Shown: positions 47,739 through 59,907 of the stretch, piece by piece
How positions within the stretch are numbered: position 1 is the first letter of the stretch
How the letters are laid out: each line of letters begins with the position of its first letter
DNA from: Erodium maritimum
Taxonomy: Eukaryota > Streptophyta > Magnoliopsida > Geraniales > Geraniaceae
Direction of reading: 5' to 3'
Length of the DNA: 64,000 nt
NCBI GenBank assembly: GCA_963921825.1
Contig: OY997591.1
Location: 30,897,825-30,961,824 of the forward strand
The notes under the pieces: generated by a model
Told to the model about the DNA's origin: nothing
Seen by the model: the letters and a program-made list of their open reading frames with translations, nothing else
The model's database searches: none
Made by a program: the position numbers and the translations under genes

Positions 47739-47743
47739 TAGGG

Positions 47744-48411
47744 ATGCTCTAATTTTGGAAGGAATTGGCCAATCTTTGGATCCTTCTGGTATTATTACCG
47801 TTTCGGCCACATTTTCCGACGACAACACTACATCTCTCCACTTAGTTGGAGTAGATGGCATGGCTAGGGAAGTACAAGGACAAAAGGAAGTTGGGGAAGC
47901 TATAAACATTAACTGGGATGGAGATATTACTCCTTTAATTGCAGACATGGTACCCATCATTCTTACACCTAATCTTGTTTTTGGGGGAAGCTTAATTTCA
48001 AATAATTTGGGTCCTACTTCTTCTAATCACTCTTCTGGAAACAAAAGGAATATCTCTAATAAGAAAAGGAACAACAAAATCCTACCAGTCACTTACTGTA
48101 AAAGATCTACACCCAAGGTCAAAGTTATAAGTTTTTCATCTTAGACTCTTCCTCCAACAGTGATAGTTAAGAAGAACAAGAAGATACTTGATCCAGGGGG
48201 AGTAGGAATGTGGGATTATTGCAAAGAATTGGGTATTAAGGGCTTTCTCACAGATGATCTTATGGTCAAGCAGTTTGATAACTTTGAGAACGATTTAAAT
48301 CACAATGTCAACCTTGAGACAAATTCTGAGGATGACTTCTGCGATTGGGAGAACACTGATGAGGATGTCTGTGATGAGCTCATTCCTGAAACCTTTCCTC
48401 TTGATCAGTGA
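47744..48411 (+). pseudogene. LINE ORF1, C-terminal part
   Basis: One frame holds throughout, with a TAG at 48142-48144 splitting it. It ends in an acidic tail (SEDDFCDWENTDEDVCDEL) before the stop at 48409-48411. The lysine-rich stretch NKRNISNKKRNN lies in the middle. No zinc knuckle is visible. The N-terminal part with the RRM lies at 29791-31126, on the other side of copia C2. Confidence 0.65.
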
Positions 48412-48417
48412 TCCTCA

Positions 48418-51400
48418 ATGAGGATACTCTCATGGAATATGAGAGGTGCCTCCTCTAGGAAAAAGAGGAGGGCTTTCGGAAACGTGTGTAGCAAGCAACA
48501 TCTATCCATGATTCTTATTCAGGAATCTAAATTGGTTACTCTCCTAGTGGATTTCTTATCTAGTTGTGGATTCAATCAAACTTGAGACAAAGACTTTATA
48601 CCACCCTTTTGGAATTCTGGAGGGGTGGTTACCATCTGGAACAAACTGATATTTGAGGACCAAACTACTCTCATCACTGATCATGTGCTATATTGGGTTG
48701 GAAAACATATTGCTACCAATCTACAGATTACAATAGCAAATATATAGGCCCCTTGTTCAATACCTGCTAGATCTCTGTTATGAGAAGATATGGTTTCAAA
48801 TTTAACAAATTCACAAGAAGCTCTTATATTGGCTGGGGACTTTAATGCTATTCTGGACCCATATGAGAAAACAGGCAACAATTACTCTAGGACCAGCATG
48901 CAAAGTTTTAATTACTTTATTGATGAAGTGAGGGTGATTGATTTACGGCTTATTGGTGGCAAATACACTTGGCATGGATCAAGTTCTGTGGCTACAAGAA
49001 TTGACAGGTTTTTGGTCTCTTCACAGTTATTGAATACCTTCTACAATTTATCTTAGAGATGCCTCAATAGGTGTTTATCAGATCATAAACCTATAATTCT
49101 TACTAATCCCTGGGTGGATTGGGGTCCAAGACCCTCCAAATTCATTAATGCCTGGACTGCTCACCCACTTTTCCTTAAGGACATCAAATTTTTTTGGGAA
49201 TCTTTGGTGGTGACTAGTAATCTTACTTTTTGCTTGAGGTCCAAATTAAAAACTCTAAAGGTTTTTCTTAAGAAGTGGAATATCATAGTCTTTGGCTGGT
49301 TAGATAAAGATATTGAACTGCTCAAAAAGGAGATTAGTGACATTGATGATCTCATTGATGTGAGAGAACTTCATCCTTAAGAGATTTGTCACAGATCATT
49401 ACTTAATGCTCAATTGATCCAAAAATTGAAATTGCAAGCCAAAGTTTGGTGTCAAAAAGTAAGACAAAAATGGAGTAAGGATGGGGACAAATGCACAAGA
49501 TTTTATTATCTGATGGCCAATTTTAACTACAACAGGGTTATGCTTTCACAAATTATTGTTGATGGGAGAGTGTATACCTCTCCTTTGGAAATCAAACAAG
49601 TGGCTCATCTACATTTCTCCAACAGATTCAATCTCCCCCCTCCAATCTGTATTCATCTTTCTAGCCTACCTTTCAAATCTATCTCTTTGGTGCAATCTCA
49701 AAGCTTAGAGATCCCTTTCTCATAATTTGAAGTGATTAATGCTATCAAAGCCTGTTGTGGAGAAAAATCCACTGGCCAGATGGGTATACAATGTGATTTT
49801 ATAAAGTTTGTTGGGAGATCATCAAAAGAGACATCATGGCTTTCTTGGATCATTTTCATAAAGGTGGAGAACTTGGAAAGGGGATGAATTCAAAATTTAT
49901 CACACTCATCCCTAAGTGCTACTCTCCTGAAAATTTTGATGATTTTAGACCTATCAGCCTCATTAGCAGCTCATACAAAATCATTTCAAAGGTACTTGCT
50001 GCTAGGATCAAACCTATCATGAATACCTTGGTTAATGATGTACAATAAGATTTTATTGCTGGAAGACAAATTCTTGATGGAATCCTCATAGCTTCATAAT
50101 TAATCCACTCCATTAAGTTATCTGGTCAAGAAGTTATTGTTTTTAAAGTTGATTTCGAAAAAGCATATGATCATGTTCGTTGGGAAGCATTACTTAAACT
50201 TCTAAAAAGATTGGGTTTGGCAGCTTATGGATATCTTGGATCTCCAATTGCAACAAAGCTTGGTCTTCTATACTCATCAATGGATTTACTTGTCCTGATT
50301 TCCCTTTGTTGAGAGGTTTAAGACATGTATGCTCACACTCACCATTATTATTTGCCTTATTAACTAAGGCACTACATCAACTAATGATAAAAGGTATTGA
50401 GTCTGTGATGTCTGCAGGGGTGAAATGTAATGATCTTGGTCCAGAGATCTCTCATTTTCAATTTGCAGAAGACACTCTAATATTTATAAAGGCAGGACTA
50501 CATCAAGCTGCTAATATGAAGCATACCCTCAAAAGCTTTCAACAAGCTACTGGCCTCAAGGTTAATTTTCAGAAACCCAAAGTCCTGATTCTAAATCCCA
50601 TATTTGTTACTATAAAACAAGTCACAGATATTCTAGGATGTTCTTCCATTGAATTACCCATTGATTATTTTGGGTTTCAATTGGGGGCCAACCCCAGACT
50701 TTTGAAGACTTGGGAGCCTGTGATCAGAAAATTCAAGAAGAAACTAAGTCTGCGGCAAGCAAAACACAAAACCTTTGGAGGCAGAATCACTTTGATTAAA
50801 TCCTCACTTAGCTCTCAACCTCTCTACTATATGTCCTTGTATAAGGCCCCCAAGTCAGTGATCAATGAAATGGAGAAGTGGCAGAGGAGATTCCTGTGAA
50901 ATGGTACTATTTCCAAAAAGGTTTCACACAAGGTGAGATGGAATTTAGTTTGCAGACCTAAAAATGCAGGAGGACTGGGAATTAAGAACTTACACATTAT
51001 GAACAAAGCACTACTTGCAAGATGGTGGTGGAGATTTGCATTAGAGAAAGACTCTTTGTGGAAACAGCTACTTTGCTTTAAGTATGGGTGGGATTCGTCA
51101 ACATGGGATTTATCTAAATTTCTTCTGCATAATGGCCAAAGTTTCTTGAGACACATCCAATCACTTTTGGACTCTCCCACCTTTGCAAACATTTTTGGAG
51201 CAGTTGGTCTTCAATGGAAGGTGCATTCTGGCAACACAGTCTTATTTTGGGAAGATGGCTAGCTAGTTGAAATCCCACTCAAATTCAAATTTCAGAGACT
51301 ATATCATTTGTGCACTCAAAAAACAGATGTGGTCTCTTCTTTTTGGTGGAATGAAGACTGGATCTTAATTTTCAAGAGACATTTGAGAGGGTGGGAGAAA

Positions 51401-51760
51401 AGGACAATTCAAATAATTAGCACATTTGTTAAATGTTTTTAACAATTTAACTCAGAAGGAGGATCAAGTTACTTGGTTCTTGGATGACAAGGGTTTCTCT
51501 ATTCATAAAATGTATCAATCCCTAGATCCACATAATAGTGAAGTATTTGATTGTGCATCTATCCTATGGCTCCAATACTCCCACCAAAAAACTGTTGCTT
51601 TTGCTTGGCTTGTTTGTTTACAGACAGTACCAACAAAGTACTTCGTATTATCTAGAGGGTTGTATTCTGGTAACATCTGGTGTCTTTTTTCTATGAAGAC
51701 CTTTAGTTGGACCATCTTTTTATTAGCTACTGTTGCTTGCTCCTCAAGCTTCCAATTTTG
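48418..51760 (+). pseudogene. LINE ORF2: endonuclease and reverse transcriptase
   Basis: ORF2 nicks target DNA and copies the RNA back. The endonuclease begins MRILSWNMRGASS, with QESKL near 48525, GDFNAILDP near 48836-48862 and the SDHKPI catalytic motif near 49078-49095. The reverse transcriptase shows LIPKCYSPENFDDFRPISL (49885-49960), VDFEKAYDHVRW (50150-50185), FAEDTLIF (50462-50485, where the family usually has FADD) and GLKVNFQKPK (50553-50582). After that come WQRRFL, GGLGIKNLHIMNKALLARW and a zf-RVT-like end (KTVAFAWLVCLQTVPTKYF). In-frame stops (for example at about 48582, 49054 and 49378) and several frameshifts make it non-coding. The altered FADD is consistent with an old copy. 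Confidence 0.85.
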
Positions 51761-51970
51761 ATACCAATGGGGGGGGGGGGGTTATGGGGTTTGGGTTGTT
51801 ATGGGGACTATTTTGAGGTTGGTGAGACTTTACTCTCATGGGTTTCTTCTTCTTCTTTCCTCCTTCCTCCTTTCTGGTGTGTGGGCTGCTTTTTCCTCTT
51901 TCTTACTTTTGGTGAGTGGGTAGCTCTCAGTTAGGCTTGAGTGTTTTGTTTTGCAGGTTCTCCATGTAAG

Positions 51971-53292
51971 TGTTAGTGCTCGTAGTTCAGACCTAAATGT
52001 CTAAATGTATATATCATCGTTAGCAATAAAATTAAAGCGGCTTTATATTACTTATGTGTTGGAGTAATATATCGATGTGTGCTCTGATCTATGCCCACAA
52101 TGCGAATAGAAACATAGATCGAGATAGATCACACTCGATGGGTCCCTAGTCAACAAATTTTCACTAGAAGCGACTAGTATGAAAGATGGCTCTTTATGGC
52201 TTACGTTCTGTTAGTCATTGGAATGGGATTCCAGAGTCTGATCATAGATATCATGTGGGACATGATATTGGACGACCCGACATGAATATGTGCCATAGAT
52301 CAAGTCATGAACATATTCATTGTCGTAGCTTGTCATGTATCCTTAGACCAAGGAGTCTTTGTGATCGCTATGTAGTCAACAACTGAGTTTGACCTGAGCC
52401 TAACGTTGTCCGTAACAGGGCTTCCATAACGGCCAAGATTGGCTTGGGGACGGGCTACATGAGTGACACGAAAGACGGCTAAGGGATTTATCTCTCATAC
52501 TAAGGTATGAGAAAGATATCGGTTCTCGACCGCTTGATCGAGAGTGACTGAAAGAATCTTTTGGGTCATGTGCCCGTAAGTGAATAGGACTTTACGGATC
52601 GAGACAAGGCTTGGAGTCTTGGGATTGATCGCGTCGGATAATGTTGGACATTTCCGGTATGGAAGGCTTGGAGGCGATGAGCGAATCACGGGACCTCGTT
52701 GGAAATGGACGCGGGCCATGTTCCAAGAGGCCCATGAAAGGCCCATGCAACCAAGGCCCATGGAACTAATTAATCAAGTCTTGATTAATTAGTACTAAGT
52801 AAACAAGACAAGGATTAAGGTGTTGGTGATTCGCCACCTAACCCAATCTTGTCTTGCCATACTTTGTCCTATTTACACCTTACTTGTCACCATGCTTGTC
52901 CCATGCCTTTAGTTGGACAAGTATGGGGTTTGATATGTTTAATTCATCTTTTTTCAACATAACAAACACAACACAAGAATAGGAAACACAACTTCTCTCC
53001 CCCTTCCCTTGCAATTTCGGGTTTGGCAAGCTCCCACCTCCATTTTTGTGTTCTTGAGTCTTCAAAGAGAAGAACTACGTGGCTTTGATTCCCATGTGGA
53101 TACGTAGGCGTTTTGGAGACTCAAGCCAATCATTCGTTAACCGGTGTTCTTGTTTTGGTAAGAAATAGTGCTGGATTTTTCTCTTGTGAATCCATTCTTT
53201 GTTAGTTGTTTCATGGTTTTAATCGTCTCTTGGTTTTCATTGATTTTCCGCTGCGAGTTGGTTCATCTCCAACCCTACCTCGAGACCCAACA
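51971..53292 (+). repeat. Copia LTR without matching duplication
   Basis: It begins TGTTAGTGCTCGTAG and ends GAGACCCAACA, matching the family LTR but shorter (1322 bp). The five bases on the left (GTAAG) and right (CTTCA) do not match. It separates the LINE-1 3' region from a different sequence, so it may be a recombination product rather than a simple solo LTR. Confidence 0.85.
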
Positions 53293-55077
53293 CTTCACGG
53301 TCCCTTTACTTGGGTTTGCTGTTCTGTTTGATCTGCTGCTGTTTTTTATTTTATTTTCATGCCAAGACTTGTGTTATATTGTCTACGGTTGTGCCTCCTG
53401 ATTTGAAGGGGGATTTGGGGTTTTAAAGGTCACAGTTGTAAGATCTGTGATTTTTGTGTGCTCTCCTACTGGTTAATTTCAACTTGGGGTTGGGTTGGGG
53501 ATCGGTTGCTTGTGATTAGTTTTGGGGTAACTGAATCACTTGTGATTGCGGGGATTAGATGTTTGTGGGGTTGAAATTGACTACTTTCTGGGGGAACATC
53601 TCTGTTATTTCTCCCATTATGACTTAGTTGTTACTTGCTTCACAAGCTTGAGGCATATTTGAATTGGGTAGGTTTTTCACTTTTTAAGCTTGGATAGAGT
53701 ATTAAACAAATTATGTTTTGTTTCAGACTAAAACACTGTAATTGTTTGGATTGTTCGAGGAAAACCCCCTTGGCCTGGTCCTATTTTAGGGTTGGGTTTA
53801 TAAAAAAATTCTCTGATCTAAAAAAATTGGATAATGTAACATTAGCAGAAACTCTAAGAACCCCTTTATCTCTCCCGCAGCGCACTCAAACACATTTGTC
53901 CATCCTTCTCCTATTTTTTGTCGCCGACGACAATCAAGCCTTTGGTCAATGATGTAGCCAACGGCACCATATTCATCGTTTTACTGTTATCTTCTCTTTT
54001 ATTTCTATTCGTAGGTCTCTTCTCATAGCCTTGTTGTTGTCCGCCGCCATTGGTCCGCTTTCCACCAACTTGGTCGCCACCAATAAGCTCCACTAGCAGC
54101 ATGCAGTCCGTTCTCAACCGTTGCACCGCCGCCAGTCCGCTCCCTACCTCGTCGAAAAGACGATCTTTTCCAGAATTGGTTGTGCTGGAGCGTCGACGGT
54201 ATCTGCCCACCTAGACCCGCATGTGCTCCGTAACGGCGGCGGGTAGCTCTGTCGGGACTCCCAGCGGTCCTGTTCAAGTTGTTGTGTACGAGACCATCTT
54301 TCCCTCCGGACCACAGAGCGGCGTTTCCATCCCCGCCTCCCCATCCGCGGCCCTGTTTTGGCCAGATCCACTCCCCTTGTCCTCCTATGGACAGATCCGC
54401 TGCCCCGCACTTCTCTCACATACTCCCGCCCTAGTATACTCTCTATTCTTCTCCCTTCGGTGCAAGCTCCTGACATCCACGACCCAAGATCCATTGGTCG
54501 AGCCTCCCCGTCATGCTTATCGGGCCAAACGGGAAGATCGTATCCTACTTTTCGTTAGAGCTTTGCAGTGCGAGCCGCTTAGTCGTACTCATGCATATTA
54601 TTGAGCTGACCTGGCCAATCCCTTTCACCGGCCTAGAGCGGATTAGATATACACTCGTCGGCTCCTTCCCATCTCGCTCTTATTCCTTCCTAGACGGCGA
54701 AGGCCGACCATGGTTTCTTTAGGCTCGTAGTTGTCATTTATGTTTATTTGTGTTTTGTTTGTTTTATGTATGTCCCCTTTGCTTGAATCTCATATTTTTG
54801 GTAGTGGTGGTTTATGCTTTTGGCGGTGTGTCCAATTTGGTCTCTCTATCAACGTATCTTTTCGAAGAGTCAATAAGAAAGACCAACTTGGTATTTACCT
54901 TTTATTTATGTGCTACACCACCATGTTCGAGAGCTATCCATCTCGCTAGTCGTCCCTCATGTTTATGAGAACGATTGGTCGATAAAACACTTGTGTTGCT
55001 CGGTTTGTGTTGTCTGGTCTGTAAAATTTGTTAATTTATTAATGAATCTGTAAACCAAATGGCTAGATGGACAAAAG
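53293..55077 (+). other. Leader-like region before LINE ORF1
   Basis: The stretch has no supported gene. Bases 53870-54720 are C-rich with many CGCC and CTCC phrases, as in plant LINE leaders; 54730-55060 is T-rich. I take it as the probable 5' untranslated region of the LINE whose ORF1 starts at 55078, possibly with LINE-1 3' sequence at its left. Short frames on both strands (for example 54221-54604) show no domain. Confidence 0.4.
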
Positions 55078-56080
55078 ATGTTCTATGATAAGTTTTTTCA
55101 ACCCTTACCATCTGACAATGATCTCACACCTGAATTTGGTAAGAGGAACTGTCAACTACCCTTGAAACCTTCCTTCAATTTCAGAAAAAGACTGGGACGT
55201 CTGAATGATTCAAAAGCAGTCTCTTCTTTGAATGGACCACCTCCAAGTTTTGAAGGTGTGCAGAGGAAAGTTATTATGGAGGAAAATCCTAAGAAGAACA
55301 AATTAAAAAAAGATTTCACAGATATGAATGAATTTGGGAAGAAATGGAGAAGAAGGATAGGACCTCCATTAAAGCTGGATGGAGATCGTGGCTGGGAAAA
55401 TGTCAAGACTGGGGAACCTGAATATTGAGCATTTATTAGTAATATTCCTCCAAGGTCTTCTTCTACTTGGCTAGAGGAACAATTCAAAGCTGCAGGGCAG
55501 ATTCTGGCAGTGCAAGCACCAACAAAACCCAACTTAAGAGGAAGATGGTTTGCTTTCATCAGGTTTCAAACTGAAGAAGGACTTGAATCAGTGATAGAAA
55601 ATTTTAACGGGTGGCACCTTTATGGCTTTCAATTTTTCATTGTCCAAGATTGGAAGAAAGAAAGTAGAGAGCTTAAATATACAAACAATGCCTATAAATG
55701 GAGAGAAAAGGCACAGTTGCAGAAGGAAATACATCCAGTACAACAATTGGTCTATCAAAAGGAAGAACAAAGGAGTGAACAAAGGATTGACATCCAGAAG
55801 AATTTTGCCTTTCTTGGCTATGTAATCACTATGAATGAAGACAATCTAATGAGATCTCAGGTGGCTATTTCTGTGAGGAACCTTAGTGCAAAAGCAATGA
55901 TGAGAGAAATGGCATTGGAAGGAATTTCTGAGATAGAAGTGAGAGATCTGGGTGGGAGATGTGTTCTTCTTAGCTTTCCAAGTAAAGAATATGAGAGGCT
56001 AATGGTGGAGGAGAATACAAGGTGGTTGGACAACTGGTTCATCATCATCCCAAACTGTCAAAGATATTGCAAAATGGAGG
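55078..56080 (+). pseudogene. LINE ORF1 with RRM
   Basis: One frame runs about 334 codons from ATG 55078 with a single in-frame TGA at 55426-55428. The N-terminal third is basic (KNKLKKDFTD, KKWRRRIGPPLKL). Just after the TGA comes an RRM: FISNIPPRSSSTWLEEQFK as the RNP2 side, GRWFAFIRFQTEEGLE as the RNP1 side, then YGFQFFIVQDWKKE. A middle region rich in Q, K and E is followed by SVRNLSAKAMM and DNWFIIIPNC. Near 56080 the sequence changes to the gypsy LTR and the rest of the LINE is lost. It resembles the ORF1 of the LINE at 29791 in plan and is the best preserved of the three. Confidence 0.75.
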
Positions 56081-57245
56081 GGAGATTTCAATGGGCCCGG
56101 AAAGGCCCGATTCGCCCGGCTCGACGAATCTTCCCGGGATTGGAAAACGTCCTTCCGGGGCTCCGAAAATTCCCGTTTTCATTTCTACGATCTTATAATA
56201 ATTCAAGGGTTCTAATGCAATCGACGGAATCAATTTCCGACTTCCGAGCGATTTAATTCGCGTTTAAAGTTTCTAACCCGAAATTTCTAACTTTCACAAC
56301 TTAATTCCAAAATTCGTTCCGGGTGTGAAATATCGATTCGGGGATCGTCCAAAACCACCCGAACACGAAAAACCCGAGACCCGGCCAAGTGGGCCCCATA
56401 CGGCCTCAGTGGAAAACGTTCCTTTTCGCCCCAAAACGTTCCTAACGAACTCCAATCCTTAACCCAACCTTAATCAACCCATTTAAACTCAAACCCTATA
56501 ATTCAAATATTCTAAAACGAGAAAAAGACGGGTTCTTACCGTAGGGAATGACGAGGGGATGACGAATACGCGAGAATTGAGACGATCCGTCGGTCGGATC
56601 GTCGGGAAATCGACACAACTCTTCTCTTTTCTCCTTCTTCTTCTTCCTCTCTCTACTTTCTCTCTCCTTCTCTCTTTTTTCTCAAATGGCCAAACATCTC
56701 TCATCTCTTTCTCTTTATTTTGTTTTAAAAACACAACTACTTCTTATTTACAATACTACCACTCATCTTTTCTTTTTCTTTATTTTAAAAACCAACTACC
56801 ACCACTTGGGTGACAAGTGTCTTGTGGTCCCACCTTTAGCAAAAATAACTTTGCAGATATTTTTCAGTCAGATTCGCGAAATTCGGTCGTCTCGGGCCCC
56901 GTGCAGGCCCATTTCCCAAAAAATTACGAAATTTCACGTGCTACAAGGAAACGGCCCAACTAAGATCACTGTAACGATGGCTAAGCTTTTTGGATCTAAA
57001 ACGGGCCTCGAACGGACCAAAACGTCGCTCGGTTGACTTTTACTACAAAAAGTCAACTTCTCCCAAATTGGTCAAAAAAGTTGCCCTGATCCACCCAAAA
57101 TTTACTTTGGTCGATATCGGGGACAACTTAAGTCCGATATGACCCTCGGGGTCAATTTTAGGTTCATTTTGGTGTATGTCCAAAATTTTTAAATTTTTCC
57201 GTTTTTCTACCGATTGACCGGCGTTGACCAGGAGCAGTCTTTACA
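56081..57245 (-). repeat. Gypsy 3' LTR, partial
   Basis: It ends at right with CAGTCTTTACA, next to the polypurine tract. The left edge lacks the expected TGTCAC terminus and joins LINE ORF1 sequence near 56080, so this end is incomplete. Confidence 0.75.
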
Positions 57246-57262
57246 CGTAATTCCCCCTTTAA
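57246..57262 (-). promoter_or_regulatory. Gypsy polypurine tract
   Basis: On the minus strand AAAGGGGGAATTACG lies immediately before the LTR start TGTAAAGACTGC. Confidence 0.75.
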
Positions 57263-57304
57263 AGGAATTTCTTCCGCGAAATTTGAATCAAACGTAATTC
57301 CGGA

Positions 57305-57545
57305 GTCGATCAGGTTGGTGTACTTCGCGCGAACCTTGTTCTTGCGCTCCCTAATCGACTCGGCTCCGTGGTGCCGCCATTGTACCCGTACTAGGCGGAC
57401 AGTCTTGCCACGCAGGACCTGATCCCGTATATCGATTCCTCGAACCTACGTCTCCTCATACGAGACATCACCAGCCACCTCGACATCTGCCCACTCAATG
57501 ACGTGAGAGGGGTCCACATTATACTTCCGCAACTGGGAAACGTTG
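57305..57545 (-). other. Chromodomain-like end of gypsy integrase
   Basis: The minus strand reads SQLRKYNVDPSHVIEW, then GIDIRDQVLRGKTVRLVRV followed by QWRHHGAES. The VRLVRVQW(R)HHG core is the pattern of the chromodomain found at the integrase C-terminus of plant chromoviruses, where it is thought to guide insertion to heterochromatin. Confidence 0.7.
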
Positions 57546-58215
57546 ACATTCCCAAGCTGTGCTGGCATTGCAAGTCAATATGCAACTGCTCCCACTCTAC
57601 TCAGACCTCGCAAGGCCCGATGTACCGCGGGGATAACTTTCCTCCGCCGCGGTTGAAATGTACCAGTCCATTCTCCGGACTCACCTACAGGGATACATGG
57701 TCACCCACTTCGAACTCGAGAGGTCGGCGCCGTCTGTCAGCGTAGCTCTTCTGCCGACTCTGTGCGGTCTTCAGCCGCTCGCGTATCAGCACGACCTTCT
57801 CCGTCGTCTCTCGGACGAGCTCTGGCCCTAGTAGACTCTTGTCCCCCACCTCTACCCAGCATACTGGCGATCGACACGGCCTACCATACAACGCTTCAAA
57901 CGGTGCCATCCCAATACTTGCCTGGAAGCTGTTGTTGTAGGTGAACTCGACTAACGGTAGGTGGGTTTCCCACGAACCATTAAGTCTAGCACATATGCCT
58001 GATGCATGTCCTCCAAAATTTGAATCGTACGCTCGGACTGGCCGTCTGTCTAGGGTGGTGTGCTGTACTGAGCAGAACCTTGGTCCCCAACTCGATCTGC
58101 AGGCTCGGCCAAAATCTGGACGTGAAACGAGGATCCCTGTCAGACACTATCGACCTAAGGACTCCATGGAGACGCACTATCTCTTAAATGTACAGGCGGC
58201 TCAACTTGTCAACCA

Positions 58216-58220
58216 GATCC
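58216..58220. repeat. Target duplication GATCC, left copy
   Basis: GATCC precedes the solo LTR and recurs at 59908-59912 after it. Confidence 0.9.
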
Positions 58221-59907
58221 TGTTAGTCTTAGTGCCCGTAGTTCAATCCTAAATGTCCAAATGTATATATCATCGTTACCAATAAAATTAAAGCGGCTTT
58301 ATATTACTTATGTGTTGGAGTAATATATCGATGTGTGCTCTGATCTATGCCCACCATGCGAATAGAACCATAGATCGAGATAGATCACACTCGATGGGTC
58401 CCTAGTTAACAAAGCTTCACTAGAAGCGACTAGTATGAAAGATGGCTCTTTATGGCTTACGTTCTGTTAGTCATTGGAATGGGATTCCGGAGTCTGATCA
58501 TAGATATCATGTGGGACATGATATTGGACGACCCGACATGAATATGTGCCATAGATCAAGTCATGAACATATTCATTGTCGTAGCTTGTCATGTATCCTT
58601 AGACCAAGGAGTCTTTGTGATCGCTATGTAGTCAACAACTGAGTTTGACCTGAGCCTAACGTTGTCCGTAACAGGGCTTCCATAACGGCCATGATTGGCT
58701 TGTGGACGGGCTACATGAGTGACACGAAAGACGGCTAAGGGTTTTATCCCTCATACTAAGGTATGGGAAAGATATCGGTTCTCGGCCGCTTGATCGAGAG
58801 TGACTGAAAGAATAGCATGGCCATGCACATGATACTGGGTATCATATCTTCAGTCATCTCACATATCAAGGAACGATGATTGAGAATAATAAGGATGACG
58901 GCTCTATGCCTTACCTCAATCAGGATATCGGAGATAAAAGGATAATGACTGGGACGACGGAAAGGTTAGAATCGACAGGGTCGATTCGTTATGCAGTGTC
59001 AGGCAATACTAAAGTCTCGTTAGTTGCCACTTAAATAGGATCAAGTACAATGGGATTTTACGTTTATCTATTGACATGCATAAACCTAAGGGTCACACCG
59101 GAGGATGAAACTCATTGACACAATTATGGAGAATGGCCAAAAGGGAGTTGTCTCGGGACATGACCAAAACTGGGTTTTGGGTCATGTGCCCGTAAGTGAA
59201 TAGGATTTTACGGATCGAGACAAGGCTTGGAGTCTTGGGATTGATCGCGTCGGATAATGTTGGACATTTCCGGTATGGAAGGCATGGAGGCGATGAGCGA
59301 ATCACGGGACCTCGTTGGAAATGGTCATGGGCCATGTTCCAAGAGGCCCATGAAAGGCCCATGCAACCAAGGCCCATGGAACTAATTAATCAAGTCTTGA
59401 TTAATTAGTACTAAGTAAGCAAGACAAGGATTAAGGTGTTGGTGATTCACCACCTAACCCAATCTTGTCCTGCCATACTTTGTCCTATTTACACCTTACT
59501 TGACACCATACTTGTCACATGCCTTTAGTCGGACAAGTATGGGTTTTGTTATGTTTAAGTCATCTTTTTTCAACATAACAAACACAAGACAAGAATAGGA
59601 AACACATTTTCTCTCCCTCTTCCATGACCATTTCGGGTTTGGCAAGCTCCCACCTCCATTTTTGTGTTCTTGAGTCCTCAAAGAGAAGAACTACGTGGCT
59701 TTGATTCCCATGTGGATACGTAGGCGTCTTGGAGACTCAAGCCAATCATTCGTTAACCGGTGTTCTTGTTTTGGTAAGAAATAGTGCTGAATTTTTCTCT
59801 TGTGAATCCATTCTTTGTTAGTTGTTTCATGGTTTAATCGTCTCTTGGTTTTCATTGATTTTCCGCTGCGAGTTGGTTCATCTCCAACCCTACCTCGAGA
59901 CCCTACA
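58221..59907 (+). repeat. Solo copia LTR inside gypsy integrase
   Basis: 1687 bp with TGTTAGTCTTAGTGCCCG start and GAGACCCTACA end, the same length as the C1 LTRs, flanked by GATCC. The gypsy integrase reads on both sides. It looks whole as an LTR. Confidence 0.95.

Larger units (their letters stand above)
47744..51970 (+). mobile_element. LINE-1 copy, right part (ORF1 end, ORF2)
   Basis: It continues the LINE begun at 29648. The ORF1 C-terminal frame runs to a stop at 48409-48411, and ORF2 starts at ATG 48418, only six bases later, a usual arrangement for plant L1. ORF2 carries the endonuclease, the reverse transcriptase and the zf-RVT region, ending near 51760. The 3' untranslated part includes a G-run of about 13 (51769-51781) and runs into a copia LTR at 51971 before any poly(A) is reached. 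Confidence 0.85.

Noticed and set aside
54221-54604. 127-codon plus-strand frame as a host gene
   Set aside because: No domain, C-rich composition, competing minus-strand frames of like length, and a position that fits a LINE leader.
15988-58642. A 66-codon frame (MALYGLRSVSHWN...) repeated at 15988, 22762, 52186 and 58442
   Set aside because: It lies at the same place in each copia LTR and is conserved only because the LTRs are recent copies. It has no domain and no start context.
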